This document shows positions 36,790 to 47,579 of a stretch of 64,000 nt of DNA, piece by piece. Source of the DNA: Coleophoma eucalyptorum (taxonomy: Eukaryota; Ascomycota; Leotiomycetes; Helotiales; Dermateaceae); the NCBI GenBank assembly GCA_026120035.1, contig JALRME010000005.1, forward strand, positions 1,426,001-1,490,000. The letters run 5' to 3'. Both the position numbers and the translations under genes were made by a program. Below the pieces are notes generated by a model. That model worked only from the letters and a program-made list of their open reading frames with translations, searched no databases and was not told the DNA's origin. Numbering within the stretch: the first letter of the stretch is position 1; each line of letters begins with the position of its first letter.

Positions 36790-37986
36790 CTTGTTAATAA
36801 TTAGCAGGACGCCTCTGTAAGAACTTGGAGCAGCAAACCCAAAACGCAAATGTAAGAGGAGGCATCCTCTTATAGCTATCCTTACCTAGCTTCCGGACTT
36901 AGGAGTATTCCGACCACTCAAAGATGCCCCGAAGACTTTATCGCAAAATATTTATGATTGCGGCTGCTCACACCTTGCTGCCGAGCCTTCCAAGAAACTT
37001 TTTCATAAACAATGTACTTGGCGCCCAGGCGTCAAATGAGCCAAAGAAGAAGGTCCAAATAACAGACGAATCAGGAAACGCAGCTTGATTCTGTCCTTGC
37101 ATGTGGAACAAGATATTGTTCTGGTTGGCTTTCGGCGTTGATCGAACGCATATCCAGATATTGTGCCACTTGGTTAACGGTAAGTGACAAACGGTATTTT
37201 CACGAAGGTTCAGGGATTTTCAAGTAAACGTAAATATTCCATTCGACTTATTGAAATTAATGATATCTCAATCCACTAGACATAATCCAATCTTCAGGTC
37301 TGTCCTGTTAGAGCTTTCAAAGTCCTTGCCTATGCCCGTATTCGAAGAACCACAGGCAGATAAATGTACATAATGGACGGTATGCCCTTACAAACGAATC
37401 TTGTCAACCTTGATTTTAAATCTCTGTTGAAAAAGTTTAGGGGTTGTGCTCCAGTGCTACTCAAAATAATAATAGCTCAGAACCAATCCATATCAATCCG
37501 CTAAAAAGTGCCTGGGTCATTCATTCTCGAAAGAAATCCCCCGCATATTCCAATAGACGGTGCAGTGTCAAGGCCCAGGCAAAGCACGACTTTCATGGTA
37601 AATCTTCCTACAGCTGCATCGGGTACATGGGCCGTCACAGCAGCGAGAGCCATAGTCTTGGCCATCAAGTGCAGTCTGACAACTGGGTCATCTACTTGCT
37701 GTCCCCCAGCTTCAATCGCGTCCTACCGCAGGCAGCTGTTCTCCACAATACCAGACCCACGTGTATGACTTACTCACATCTCTTGAGCTCATATACTTCA
37801 ATGACTTACACCATAGTGTGAGTTGATATAAACATGGCTCCCCAGAATGTAATGTCTTAACCGCCTCCCGTACAGGACAAGACAGTGCGATATGTGCCTT
37901 CGCTCCTGCCTGTCGCGGGGGTCCGTCCATTCATCAATTGGCTTGCGCGGCAGGAATAAAGTGTGCATCCTACCATTACCTAGTCA
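36790..37986. other. Intergenic, no supported gene
   Basis: On the minus strand a frame between about 37.74 and 37.51 kb (containing MAKTMALAAVTAHVPDAA) stays open for about 75 codons and reads somewhat protein-like. No start with upstream context or splice partner was found. The plus-strand frames here are probably its shadows. A decayed or very small gene is possible. Confidence 0.45.
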
Positions 37987-38469
37987 TCATCTACCCCCAA
38001 CGGCCAAATAACCTTCCTGCACATCTCCCAGCCCTCTGAGCTTCCTCTTCTCAAGAACCTTCCGGATGCCAGACCATCCTAGTAGTCCTAGGGTTCCCGT
38101 AATGAAAGTGAGCACTACGATCTGGTCTTTCCGGCTATCCCTCTGAAAACAAGTCGTAAAAACATCCTTCTCTTCTGCATCTTTGCATATTGGTAGTCTC
38201 TGTGACAGGCAGAAAGCTCGGTTGCACATCGAGCAAGTCGCGGGTGGAGCTCGACTTTTGAGGGAGGGGTTCGAAGATGTTGGAGGCACAGAGCCATGAG
38301 CGGACAGAGGTATAATGGTGCTGTTGGTGAAGCAGGTACACTTGCAGAAGGATGGCGGTGCTACTTATGTCAGTATGTGCTTATTCAATCGAGCCACGGA
38401 CAACTAACATGCTGCCATGGTGGTTACAATGAGGGCGCAAAGCGCGAAGAAAAGTATGAAACGATTCAT
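37987..38469 (-). CDS. Small Cys-containing single-span membrane protein
   Basis: Two exons, 38469-38409 and 38360-37987, giving 144 aa. Exon 1 encodes a signal peptide (MNRFILFFALCALIVTTMAA). The intron (gttagt...agtag, 48 nt, with an ACTGAC branch site) restores the segment SPPSFCKCTCFTNSTIIPL. Other cysteines form CSMCNRAFC and later C...C pairs. One transmembrane segment follows (about 103-123, IVVLTFITGTLGLLGW) and then a short basic tail (LEKRKLRGLG). The predicted topology is type I, with a Cys-rich lumenal or outer part. I believe similar short proteins are widespread in filamentous ascomycetes but I know no function. It is divergent from the mL50 gene, with 245 bp between start codons. 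Confidence 0.8.
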
Positions 38470-38714
38470 CTTCTTGAACAGTTGCTGCGTCTTGGCGGTC
38501 AGGAAGATACGAAGTATTTGATTACAACCTTTGGCTGAGATATGAAGAAATCAGATACGTTCTAAAGGGTCGCATTCTGGGTTGAGGCACGGAGGTCAGG
38601 TCGGGATAGCTCATAATGCGCTAAGCCCCTTTTGATCTAGCATACTATGAAGCCAAAAAGTCCATGGAGCAGACTTCCAGATAGCAACATCGAAAGCTAC
38701 ACCACAACATCACG

Positions 38715-39975
38715 ATGCGGAGAATATCAAGGGTAGATAGGTCAATTGGCCTGATGCGCAGAAGCGTTGTTGCGAATAACACTTACCTCTGCGCGGCCTG
38801 CCATCAAAATAAACTTTTCTCGACCTCATCTCCTCGAACACTTCCAGCGGGTGGAAAGACGCCATTCACAGAGAGAGTTAGGAGGAGGATATGGGGTACG
38901 GACAATCCTCCCGGATTAGCAGATCCTTATGGCGATGGCAGTGTCTTTGATCAGACAAAGAAGCGGGCGCAGAGGAGTGAGGATGAAGATGAAGTCCAAA
39001 CTAGAGGGCCGCAGACTATCGTGCGAGACATGACTGGATACGAGCCGGCAGCAACGTGGGATGGCTTGGATAAGGTTGGAGGGTTTGGGGGTTGGTGGAA
39101 AGAGAACTGGGATGTTGAGAACAAGTTTAGGGGTTTCTTGCCTGCTGAGCGACTTGTGGACATTGAGGACATTACAGGAGCGTTGCGCAGGGCTATTGTT
39201 GAAAGCTTCGCCCTTCGAATGGCTGGCAAGCCTCTCTCTGAGATCTCAGCAGCGGAGCCTAGCTTTGATCTGACTACGGAAGTTGAGCTTACGCCCACCG
39301 CCACTGGTGCAACATTACAATTCACTGAGGCTGCATCGCTTGAGGATATTATCCTTTCGCTGGCACCGAAAGTCGACGAGACTGCCACGAAGGAAAACCC
39401 AACAGAGTCCGAGGAAGACGTCGCGGCAGACCGATCTGCGGTTGACCCATTGGAGCTCGAGAACAACAAAGAATTTATCGATGAGACTGCTACGAAAGAA
39501 CATCCTACAGAATCGGAAGAAATCGTGGCCGCTGATCGATCTTCTGTTGATTCCTTGGAAGATACACGCATGGATTACGAGGCTGCCATTGAGTCTTGGG
39601 GAAGCGAGTGGTATAAGGTGTCTTTGGCAGATCCTGAGATTAAATTTGCTGTAAGTTCCTCAAACAGATCCTGGTTGCTACGCTAATATAATAAAGGTCA
39701 TCAAACGTGTCATGCAATTGACTGGTGTACGGATTTCTGATCACGCCATCCAATCCTCAGCAACGGCATATGCCCTGTTGACGCAACTTGCTACACCACC
39801 AAAATCACGCAAATTGGTGGATGACTTGGCTGCTAAGGAGCAGTTGATGTCTTTGCCAAATGTCAGTGTGTTTGCTAAGAGAGTAACACCGATTGACAAA
39901 GAGAGAATGGTGGGTAGATGGAAGCTGATCGAGGCCGAATTAGAAAAGCGTGGACTGCCTGTTACTGGACGCTAG
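38715..39975 (+). CDS. Mitochondrial large-subunit ribosomal protein mL50-like
   Basis: Two exons, 38715-39650 and 39697-39975, giving 404 aa. The N-terminus (MRRISRVDRSIGLMRRS) is a basic mitochondrial presequence followed by a Cys pair. The central part (about 100-165, YEPAATWDGLDKVGGFGGWW) and the C-terminal part (about 310-404, SLADPEIKFAVIKRVMQLTG and a final helical, Lys/Arg-rich end) resemble the L50/Mrpl13-type mitochondrial ribosomal protein. Between them is an acidic Glu/Thr/Ser linker holding a duplicated 27-residue unit. It is expected to be imported and built into the 54S subunit. The linker length makes it longer than animal mL50. The family name is from memory of motif style, so treat it as likely rather than certain. 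Confidence 0.75.
39375..39560 (+). repeat. Duplicated 27-codon unit within mL50-like gene
   Basis: Two copies, starting at 39375 and 39480 (105 nt apart), encode DETATKE-x-PTESEE-x-VAADRS-x-VD. Most differences are at third codon positions, so the protein repeat has been kept while the DNA drifted. Confidence 0.85.
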
Positions 39976-40550
39976 GGCTAAAAATGTGTATATTATTGTA
40001 CGTTTATCATAGGTGTCTTCCAAAAGACAATGCTTTGGCAAAGAACAAAGCCTGTAAAAGTTACAAAGCTAAGCTACAATGCCAATTGTCTCATTCTTGT
40101 GCTTGGTGATCAAAAATCCGGACTAAGCGAAATAAGATGCTCTTGAAGACGTCTTTCTACTTGGACAAATTTAGCAGACAAATTGCCATAAGTAGAAGAA
40201 GTTGTTCGATATTGAAGGGATTCTGCTGTGAGACAAACTCGAAGTCGTGCTCACACCCCAGGAATAAAGACAAACAATGTTCTCCATGGGTGGCTATGTT
40301 CGAGATGTTGGACAAGAACAAAGAAGTATTTTGAACATGACTTTTGGGCTATTGGACAAAGAACTTATCATCACTTCCTCAAGCACCAGAACCCAAGGAG
40401 CATAAAACCCATTATCCTCCCATGATGTATACTCCTCAATTCAATACAAACATCCATCAATTCCTACTCCATCCATACACAAACAGTTCCAATCACAACC
40501 TATCTCCAACAACCAATCTCGAGCTTCCTCATCAACATATATCATTTAAA
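39976..40550. other. Intergenic
   Basis: Ends in a CA/T-rich leader before the 56-residue gene (CAACCAATCTC, CATATATC). Nothing else was seen. Confidence 0.55.
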
Positions 40551-40721
40551 ATGGCGGCCATTACCACCCCAGCACCATCGGCACCTATCTCCAAGCCGAA
40601 GGCCAACACCAAGAGCAAAGTCACTAAGATTACCAAGAAGGCCAAGAAGACAAAGGTCCCCCAGAAGCCATCTCGCATCCAGCCACCCCGAAAGGCCAAG
40701 AAGTACGTGGAGTACTTCTAA
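40551..40721 (+). CDS. Tiny Lys-rich basic protein, 56 aa
   Basis: A single exon. It opens MAAITTPAPSAPISKPKAN, is then dominated by Lys/Thr/Pro (KITKKAKKTKVPQKPSR), and ends AKKYVEYF. The ATG has A at -3 and follows a long ATG-poor leader rich in CA and TC, as in well-expressed genes. Net charge is strongly positive, which suggests nucleic-acid or ribosome association, but no domain is recognised. The ordered aromatic end (YVEYF) is unlike random Lys-rich noise. Function is unknown. It could equally be a small nuclear protein or a young gene. Confidence 0.55.
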   Translation: MAAITTPAPSAPISKPKANTKSKVTKITKKAKKTKVPQKPSRIQPPRKAKKYVEYF

Positions 40722-41985
40722 ACAGGCAGCGATCGGATTCGATGATGATCTTTTTCCTGCATTTGTTCAGTGACAGATTCCGTAGGGAGTTTGGTACGAT
40801 GGAGTCAAGCATCTATCTCTGTTTTGGTCAATAACTCGCGCAACTGGATTTTGCGCTGCTTTGTTTTTGGATTCTAGACTTTGGGTGGTCGGCTATTTGT
40901 AACCAAGCTATAGATATGGGGAGGCGGGATTGCCTACGGCTGGGAAATATAATGATAACCATTGCTATCAGATTCTACCCTTGTGCAAAGTGAAAGCCCC
41001 TTCTGCCTATCTGGAGACCTCGTGCACCAGAATCCCAAGGTTTCATGACTACTTACATGTGTACACTGCGTTATCTACAAGTCTAGTGGATATCACGCGG
41101 AACTCTTGCTTGCTTAGGCAAGTACACAGCTTACCTCATGTATGTTTCTGAAAGGCAGGCTTGTATGGTTGCCATACGCCAATTGTATAATAGTCGACAT
41201 TGTTTGCGATAGCTACGACACCAGTAGAGCTTCGAAGCAAGAAGTTGTAGAAGAAAAAGATAGAAAGTTCATCTTGGCCTCTGGGCGGTATCCAATTAGG
41301 GCAAGTTGTCACAAGCGGATAGGAAGAACAATGTCTGTAGATCTCGGGATCTACCGCCCACATCGCAGCCAGCAGCAGAGGGATGGGATTTCCAAGCGTC
41401 GTCGCTTAACCAACCCAGTCTCTCGCGTCACGGGGTCTGGAATTGGCGATGCTTTTACAACCTTGAATAGTCGAGCGCTCGTGCTGTTTCCTATCGTATC
41501 AAAACAACAGTAAAGTATTTCCGCCATGAAATCAAAGTTTTCTTTGGTCAAATCTGAACATACTTGAATTTACATCTGAATTCGCCTCTGCAAACATGAG
41601 AGCTGACCCATTAGTCAAATATAGTGTAAAGCGATCTGTATCGCACACCCATGAGAGTGGGATCGTAGCCAGTGTCAATCTTGCATCCGGATCCGTTCCA
41701 GGACAACCAGGTCCACCTTTGAGATAAACTACGTTACTTATACACCACACCGAGCATTCATATTTAAAGATTGCCGTCGGGCAGGCAAGAGCAATGATGA
41801 GATATTCTCCACACATTCCGTCTTGTACAATAACACCCCTTCCGCCTTGAGGTCTGAAATACTTTAGATATCGACAACAAAGCACGTGTAGGCTACAAAT
41901 CTTCTAGACATCTACGTAATTTCATATCGACCAGACAGGACAAATTGCAGAAAATCGGTGGCAGATAAGCCTCCACTCAGAAAGA
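40722..41985. other. Intergenic with one doubtful ORF
   Basis: Contains the 3' region of the Lys-rich gene, the doubtful minus-strand ORF at 41532-41816 and the promoter of the hydroxyacid dehydrogenase gene. Further minus-strand open segments (41551-41351, 41363-41136) could be exons of a longer, unrecognised gene. Confidence 0.45.
41532..41816 (-). CDS. Possible small Cys-containing ORF, unknown
   Basis: 94 codons from an ATG (MCGEYLIIALACPTAIF) with five to six cysteines, mixed hydrophobic and polar residues and an NGS and NSS glycosylation sequon. The composition is protein-like, but there is no known family, and neighbouring open segments in other frames suggest that introns may be missing from this model. 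Could be a decayed gene. Confidence 0.25.
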   Translation of the reverse strand: MCGEYLIIALACPTAIFKYECSVWCISNVVYLKGGPGCPGTDPDARLTLATIPLSWVCDTDRFTLYLTNGSALMFAEANSDVNSSMFRFDQRKL

Positions 41986-43252
41986 ATGGCCGATTCGGAA
42001 GATAACGTCGAGATGGATATGCAGGCACTCCTAAACCTGGATGAGATTGAAGCCGTAGCCACCAAGAAGATGCCGCATAAAGCCTGGGCATACTACTATT
42101 CCGCGGGAGACGACCTGATCACCAAGCGCATGAACAACCAAGCTTACAAGTCCATTCTACTCCGGCCACGAGTCTTCATTGACTGCACCAAATGCGACAC
42201 CTCGACGACACTTCTAGGCCACCAGCTGAGGACACCACTCTACGTATCACCCGCGGCATTGGCACGGCTAGGGCACCCGGCCGGCGAGAAGGGGATAGCC
42301 CAAGGCATATCGAGATTTGGAGCACTACAGCTCATCTCAAACTATGCCTCAATGACACCGGCGCAGATCATCGCGGATTCAGCGCCGGGGCAGAAATTCG
42401 GATGGCAGCTGTACGCCAGCCCCAAGCGGGAGACGAGCGAGAAGATGATAGCGAAGATCAACGCGATGGGGGACAAGATGGTGTGCATCTGCCTGACGCT
42501 GGACTCGCCCGTGCTGGGGAATCGGGAGGATCATCAGCGCCTGGACGCAGATCTGCGAAGGCCCGTCAACCCTCCGGGCTGGACGCCGTCGGGCGGTACG
42601 GCAACGGACCTCACGTGGAAGGAGACTTTGCAGTGGCTGGCCAAGCATACGAAGCTGCCGATCATTTTGAAGGGCATTCAGACCCATGAGGATGCGTATC
42701 TGGCAATGCAGTGTGCGCCGCAGGTGCGTGGGATTGTGCTAAGCAATCATGGCGGACGGAGTTTGGACACGGCGCCGCCGGCTGTGCACACGCTCCTGGA
42801 GATTCGGAAATACTGCCCTGAGGTTTTTGACCGGATTGAAGTGTGGGTCGATGGTGGCATCAAGCGGGGTACCGACGTAGTGAAGGCGTTGTGCCTGGGT
42901 GCCAAAGCTGTTGGTGTTGGAAGAGCTGCGTTGTTTGGCTTGGGTGCTGGTGGGCCGCATGGCGTTGAGCGGACATTTGAAAGTAAGTGAAACATTAAAG
43001 TCAATAATTTCCGAGGCTAACATTGTGTAGTTTTACAAGCTGAAATTGAGACATGCATGAGGCTTCTTGGTGTTGAGAAGATTAGCGAACTAGGTCCTCA
43101 GCATGTAAGTACTTAGTAATCTTGTAATATATTTCGATAGGAAGGCTCTTGCTGACATTCAACAGATTAATTCAAAAGCAGTAGAACTAGACATATTCGA
43201 CGGACAGGAAGGCATGGAAGAACTTCGAGGTTGGGCCAAGGCCAACTTGTAA
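41986..43252 (+). CDS. FMN-dependent L-2-hydroxyacid dehydrogenase/oxidase
   Basis: Three exons: 41986-42982, 43031-43104 and 43166-43252, giving 385 aa. FMN-dehydrogenase barrel motifs appear in order: AYYYSAG (about 35-41), [30 protein letters not shown], the FMN Lys229 in LKG, catalytic His255 and Arg258 in SNHGGRSLD, and [25 protein letters not shown] near the end. It oxidises an L-2-hydroxyacid (lactate or glycolate type) to the 2-oxoacid. Unlike mitochondrial flavocytochrome b2 it has no N-terminal cytochrome b5 domain and no presequence, so it resembles the cytosolic or peroxisomal oxidase branch. The C-terminus KANL is not a standard PTS1. The electron acceptor (oxygen or other) is not decidable from sequence. 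Confidence 0.93.
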
Positions 43253-43524
43253 TAGGAAAAACTTGCATGATAATGTACCCAGAACTACATTCTCATGGTA
43301 TGGTATGATTTCTGCTTAATATTGGAACCCAAGATTCCCGGACGCCAAATGAAAGCTAATAGACAATAAGATGGTCTGGGTTGGGATTGGGTAAAAGTGC
43401 ACTGTATTAAGACGGAGGAGTAATTTCTAGGAGAAAGCTAGAAGACATGAATTTCTACACTCAACTTTCTATCTGCCCACCTGTTCTAGTCCAGAAAGCC
43501 CTTACAGCACCACTGGCATCCAAC

Positions 43525-46125
43525 TTAGCCAATCCAGTCCACACTCGGCATTTTAGAATCACCCGGAATGTCTACACAGTCATCACAATCATGAGGCTCG
43601 CCCTGGCCAAGACCCAAGATACTCCTTCTCTGAGCGTTTTTGGAACCCGTGACTTCGTTGTAAATACCGACCTTATCCAATTTACCAGGCAGTGGAGGAG
43701 TTCGCTCACTTATTATCTGAGCTCTAGACATCTGAAATCTGCTCAGTGCGTCCATTGCAGGATCTTGCGTAGGACTTGGCACTTGGCCTACATCTTTTCC
43801 GGGTGAGCCAAGGTTAATGGATGGGTAAGGAGAATCAACCCTAGGCTTTCGCCACGGTGCTTGACTAATCTTCTCTGCCACTTTGTCAATTATTCGAATA
43901 TGAAGAGCCGAGCTCTTCCTTCGAGCCCCTGAGCTTACGCCAAGCGAGGATCCCATTGACAGAGCATCACCAGCTCTTGCAGGAGTATTGGGATGCTGCT
44001 GAATTATGCTCTTGCGATTTAATTTTTGGTCAATTATTTCCATGTCGTGTGGGGTTCGATCACTTGAATCTAGCCGTAATCTACTTGGCTTCGAGTTTCT
44101 GCGTGATCGAGGTTGGTCTTCAGAAGGAGCTTGGATGCTGAGTTTCGGAACAGAATCTGGACACCTGGTGGCATCTATACCTGCCGCATAAAGTTTCAAT
44201 GATTCGTGCACAGGGTGTGAAAGATCTGGTAATGGTGAGATCCAATCATTAGTTGACTTTCTCTCACGAAGTGCGGGAAATGAAATGACATCAGAATTAG
44301 CCGTCAACAATGACGGCAATGTTGACCCTTTCTTGCGAGATTGATGCGCTTGTGACTTTGGCAACGTCTCCAATGAGCCGAAGCAATCGGAACTTCTTTT
44401 GGCCTTTTGATTGTCCGGTTTTATCACACTAGGATTGGTGCAAGACCATGCCCACTTCTCTACAAAAGCAAATGTATCCTGCACGCTGAAACCTCTATCA
44501 ACACTGTCGCTGTAGATAGTTGTGTTGGGTGTGACTAGTGTGGGAAGTAGTGTCTGTTCTGACCGCGTTTGGCTTGAACTCTCCTGCTCTCTATCGTTTA
44601 GACTTCCTGCTGATGACCTTTGGAATGAAGAACGACGATTACCTCCCCATATCACCTGGTTAATACTGCTCTCTGGCCTCGAGCGTGACAACGATCGTAG
44701 CTTTTTCTTGGCCAAGGATTTACGAGAATGAAAACGAAGCAGAGCCGATTTGTCTACCGCCATCGTGTAAGAACTTTGTGCTCCTTCAGCTGTCACAGCC
44801 GCATCAGCACAAGAGCCTCCAGCTGGAAATAGGCCTCTCGTAGTCACACTTGGACGTTTGGCTGCCGATATATGAGGGTTCATGACAGCCGTAGGGTGTA
44901 GTCGAAGGGTTCCCAGTCCTGAGTTGTGTTGTCGAAGACGTGCAATCATGAAGTTAGTCACTGAGTCAATATCATGGCTTGTGACCAAAAAGGTTGTGGT
45001 TATGTCTGTCTTGAATTCAGACGCATTTACTCGCGGAGTTGACGAGCCGGATTGGGTAGAATTCAGCATTGGCCAACAATCGTGATCTGTCTTGTCAGAA
45101 CGAATACTTGCTCGTCGTGGCGTTATTGTAGCAGGTGAATCTGCAGGAGATATTTTATGCCGAGTAAGAAGAGCTCTGATTTCGTTGATAATTGAAGTTT
45201 CCAATCCCTCAGTATATTCAGATATCGAGCATTTGGTACGCCATTCCCTAAGATTCGGCCCGTCTAAGGTTTGAAACACCCTTGGCAAAATGTATACATG
45301 ATGTGAGCCATTTTCAACTGAGCTCCAGCGTCGACCAGGTTTGAATAGTGCCCGTGACGGCATATGAGGCGATGCATTGTTTCTACGAAGCGCCTGGCTT
45401 CCATGGGCTAATCGGTCACCTATGTATCCTTCACAAAGGTATTGAAATCCTGGTAGAGCTGATGGAGCCAACTGACAGATTGGCAACCACCAAGATATCT
45501 GGCTCTGATCCTGTTCAACAGGCCTGCTGTTGCTATAAGCATGGCTTCTCTTCAAGCTTGGTCTCTTGGATTCCGGTGATCTTTTATTCTTATCTGAAGT
45601 TCCTTGCGAGCCTGTTTTATTCATTGTCAGGCTATCAGAGTTACAACTCGACGACCGATATGGCGGCTTGTCACAGTCATATTGAGCAGGCGGGGGCGTT
45701 AGAAAGTCGCTGGAAGCATTGCCAGAGGAGAAAAACGAAACCTCCGGGGAATGCAGAAATGATCTGGTAACAGGACTTGGATGCTGATCGGAAGTTGAAG
45801 AGCTGGGGATGGACTGGCATCGACTTTGTGCTGTAATGTAGCTTTCTCCTGTGGTAGATTTTGTTCGTTGGGTTTGTGAGGTTTCCGATATAGGAGGAGT
45901 CAGAATGATTTGTGATGGAGGCTCTGTCATGGGCGGAAATGCCTGGCTTCTGGATAGTGGTGACTTTGGTGATGGCGAATCCGAACGGGAAGACGAGGAC
46001 TCGTCTCTCTCATGGGTGGCAAGAGATGGAAGCATACGAAAAATAGTTAGTGAAGCTGCTGGACTCTCAGCGACGGCCACGAGAGGGAGGTCATCTGGCT
46101 CAGCAACGTCCGAAACTGAAGACAT
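43525..46125 (-). CDS. 866-aa Ser-rich protein of unknown function
   Basis: A single exon of 866 aa starting MSSVSDVAEPDDLPL. The first 200 residues are Ser/Pro/Thr-rich and disordered. A more ordered block follows (about 210-330) with WWLPICQLAPSALPGFQYLCEGYIGD and HHVYILPRVFQTLDGP, then another at about 370-400 (TTTFLVTSHDIDSVTNFMIARL) and one near 565 (FAFVEKWAWSCTNP). The rest is basic, Ser-rich linker (RKSLAKKKLRSLSRSRPE). It has no signal peptide or membrane span. The alternation of conserved-looking hydrophobic islands with disordered linkers is typical of fungal regulatory or scaffold proteins. I do not recognise the family. Its length without a stop on either side of the islands leaves little doubt that it is coding. 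Confidence 0.88.
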   Translation of the reverse strand: MSSVSDVAEPDDLPLVAVAESPAASLTIFRMLPSLATHERDESSSSRSDSPSPKSPLSRSQAFPPMTEPPSQIILTPPISETSQTQRTKSTTGESYITAQSRCQSIPSSSTSDQHPSPVTRSFLHSPEVSFFSSGNASSDFLTPPPAQYDCDKPPYRSSSCNSDSLTMNKTGSQGTSDKNKRSPESKRPSLKRSHAYSNSRPVEQDQSQISWWLPICQLAPSALPGFQYLCEGYIGDRLAHGSQALRRNNASPHMPSRALFKPGRRWSSVENGSHHVYILPRVFQTLDGPNLREWRTKCSISEYTEGLETSIINEIRALLTRHKISPADSPATITPRRASIRSDKTDHDCWPMLNSTQSGSSTPRVNASEFKTDITTTFLVTSHDIDSVTNFMIARLRQHNSGLGTLRLHPTAVMNPHISAAKRPSVTTRGLFPAGGSCADAAVTAEGAQSSYTMAVDKSALLRFHSRKSLAKKKLRSLSRSRPESSINQVIWGGNRRSSFQRSSAGSLNDREQESSSQTRSEQTLLPTLVTPNTTIYSDSVDRGFSVQDTFAFVEKWAWSCTNPSVIKPDNQKAKRSSDCFGSLETLPKSQAHQSRKKGSTLPSLLTANSDVISFPALRERKSTNDWISPLPDLSHPVHESLKLYAAGIDATRCPDSVPKLSIQAPSEDQPRSRRNSKPSRLRLDSSDRTPHDMEIIDQKLNRKSIIQQHPNTPARAGDALSMGSSLGVSSGARRKSSALHIRIIDKVAEKISQAPWRKPRVDSPYPSINLGSPGKDVGQVPSPTQDPAMDALSRFQMSRAQIISERTPPLPGKLDKVGIYNEVTGSKNAQRRSILGLGQGEPHDCDDCVDIPGDSKMPSVDWIG

Positions 46126-46688
46126 GGTATAGGTGAATATTAGAACGGGTATTGGTTTGAGAAGCCGAGTCCAGCTCGGGATGTGAGTGCATGATACCTA
46201 GGACAATGAAAGATGTTTTAGACAATACCAGCACCGTCATCCTTCAAGAAACTATAAGGCAATAGGGAGCAAGATCGAACTTGCCTCCTTCAATACCAGC
46301 TTCGGAGCAGACTTCTGCTAAGCGATGTAGCGCTAACGACGAGAAAGGCCATTTACGAAGGTGCTCATATGCAGCACTGGTTTGTGCTACCCTTCTATAC
46401 AACCATAGCGTGTTCGGGTAGATGTCTGCTTCGATTCCAGTAACATAGAGGGTGGCAGTATAGTAATAATAGAAAAAGCATCATGACTTCCAAACACAAA
46501 TCAAGCTCCGGGGGCGGCATAGTAGTGATCCATCAGAGCTAGTTATCATTTACAAACTATGAATTATTACTGTTTATAATTACAGTAGAGTAGCTTCCTG
46601 CTATTTTCCCATTACTCAATGCCAATGCCAAGTTTGATCCATCCCGCTAGCCACGCAATGCAATGCCCCAAACCAAAGAGAACCCCAT
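46126..46688. other. Intergenic
   Basis: Promoter of the 866-aa gene and the 3' region of the GH17 gene. AT-rich near 46.55 kb. Nothing else was seen. Confidence 0.6.
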
Positions 46689-47579
46689 CTAACAAGTCAA
46701 GTCATAGATAGCATTGAAGTTTGCATCCAAGACACCGAATGAAGGACTAGCCGTATAATCCTGAAGGACATACATAAAGGAATGGCCTTGGTTGAACGTC
46801 TCACAGGCTACAGCATCCCAATATGTCTTCGCATTAGCGACACTGGCAACGGCCTGGTTCTCGGTAGGACCGCTAACGGGCCATCCAGTCTCGGTGACCC
46901 AAACCCAAGCACCAGATCCAGCATTCTGGACAGTGGTGCGAACCTGGTCAATCGAGTCGAAGAAGAGCTCATAGCCTACATCAATGCCGTTGGCTTCGGT
47001 GTTTTGGAAATATGGGTAGCCATCTGTGCCAATGAAGTCGCAAGCCTTGATCACTGCTGTGTTGGCACTATCCACCCACGCAGTCCAGGTATCGACATGT
47101 CCGACCTCAATAGCAGTGCTGTAACCACTGACAGTGCTAAGCATACCTCGGACATCATAAATCTGCTGAGCAAGCGTATTCGCATCCGTGTCTCCGCGGT
47201 ATAGATCCTCGCTTCCCACACTAACAGCGACGACCCACGAAAATCCATATGTCTGGACCGCAGTCAGAAGAGCTTGTTTCTCTGCCTCGTAGTGAGCTGA
47301 ATCTTCGGTCCAGACACCGACGAGGAGTTGCGAACCCGTAGCGAGGGCTGCTGGTACGGCATTGGCGAGCGTGTTGCAATCGCTGGATGCATAGACTCTA
47401 GCAGAAGTGAATCCACCGGGAAGGGCAGCCATGGTGGTAAAATCCCGTTCCCAATCAGCTTGCGTCTTGCAGGACCCATCAGCCGAGTTGGTTGCTGCGA
47501 TATTAAACCCTTTCCAGTATGCTTCGGCACTAGAGAAGAAGGTAGCTGCAAGAGCTAATGCGAGGGTAGACGACTTCAT
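46689..47579 (-). CDS. GH17 beta-1,3-glucanase/glucanosyltransferase
   Basis: A single exon of 296 aa. The signal peptide MKSSTLALALAATFFSSAEA is followed directly by the GH17 barrel from YWKGFNIAATN. The acid/base is Glu124 in VAVSVGSED and the nucleophile Glu230 in WVWVTETGWPVSGP, the two hallmark motifs of the family. It ends IYDLTC with no linker, GPI signal or CBM, as in Bgl2/Scw-type cell-wall enzymes that hydrolyse or rearrange beta-1,3-glucan. It is secreted to the wall. The intron-free structure and short 3' end are normal for the family. Confidence 0.93.
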   Translation of the reverse strand: MKSSTLALALAATFFSSAEAYWKGFNIAATNSADGSCKTQADWERDFTTMAALPGGFTSARVYASSDCNTLANAVPAALATGSQLLVGVWTEDSAHYEAEKQALLTAVQTYGFSWVVAVSVGSEDLYRGDTDANTLAQQIYDVRGMLSTVSGYSTAIEVGHVDTWTAWVDSANTAVIKACDFIGTDGYPYFQNTEANGIDVGYELFFDSIDQVRTTVQNAGSGAWVWVTETGWPVSGPTENQAVASVANAKTYWDAVACETFNQGHSFMYVLQDYTASPSFGVLDANFNAIYDLTC

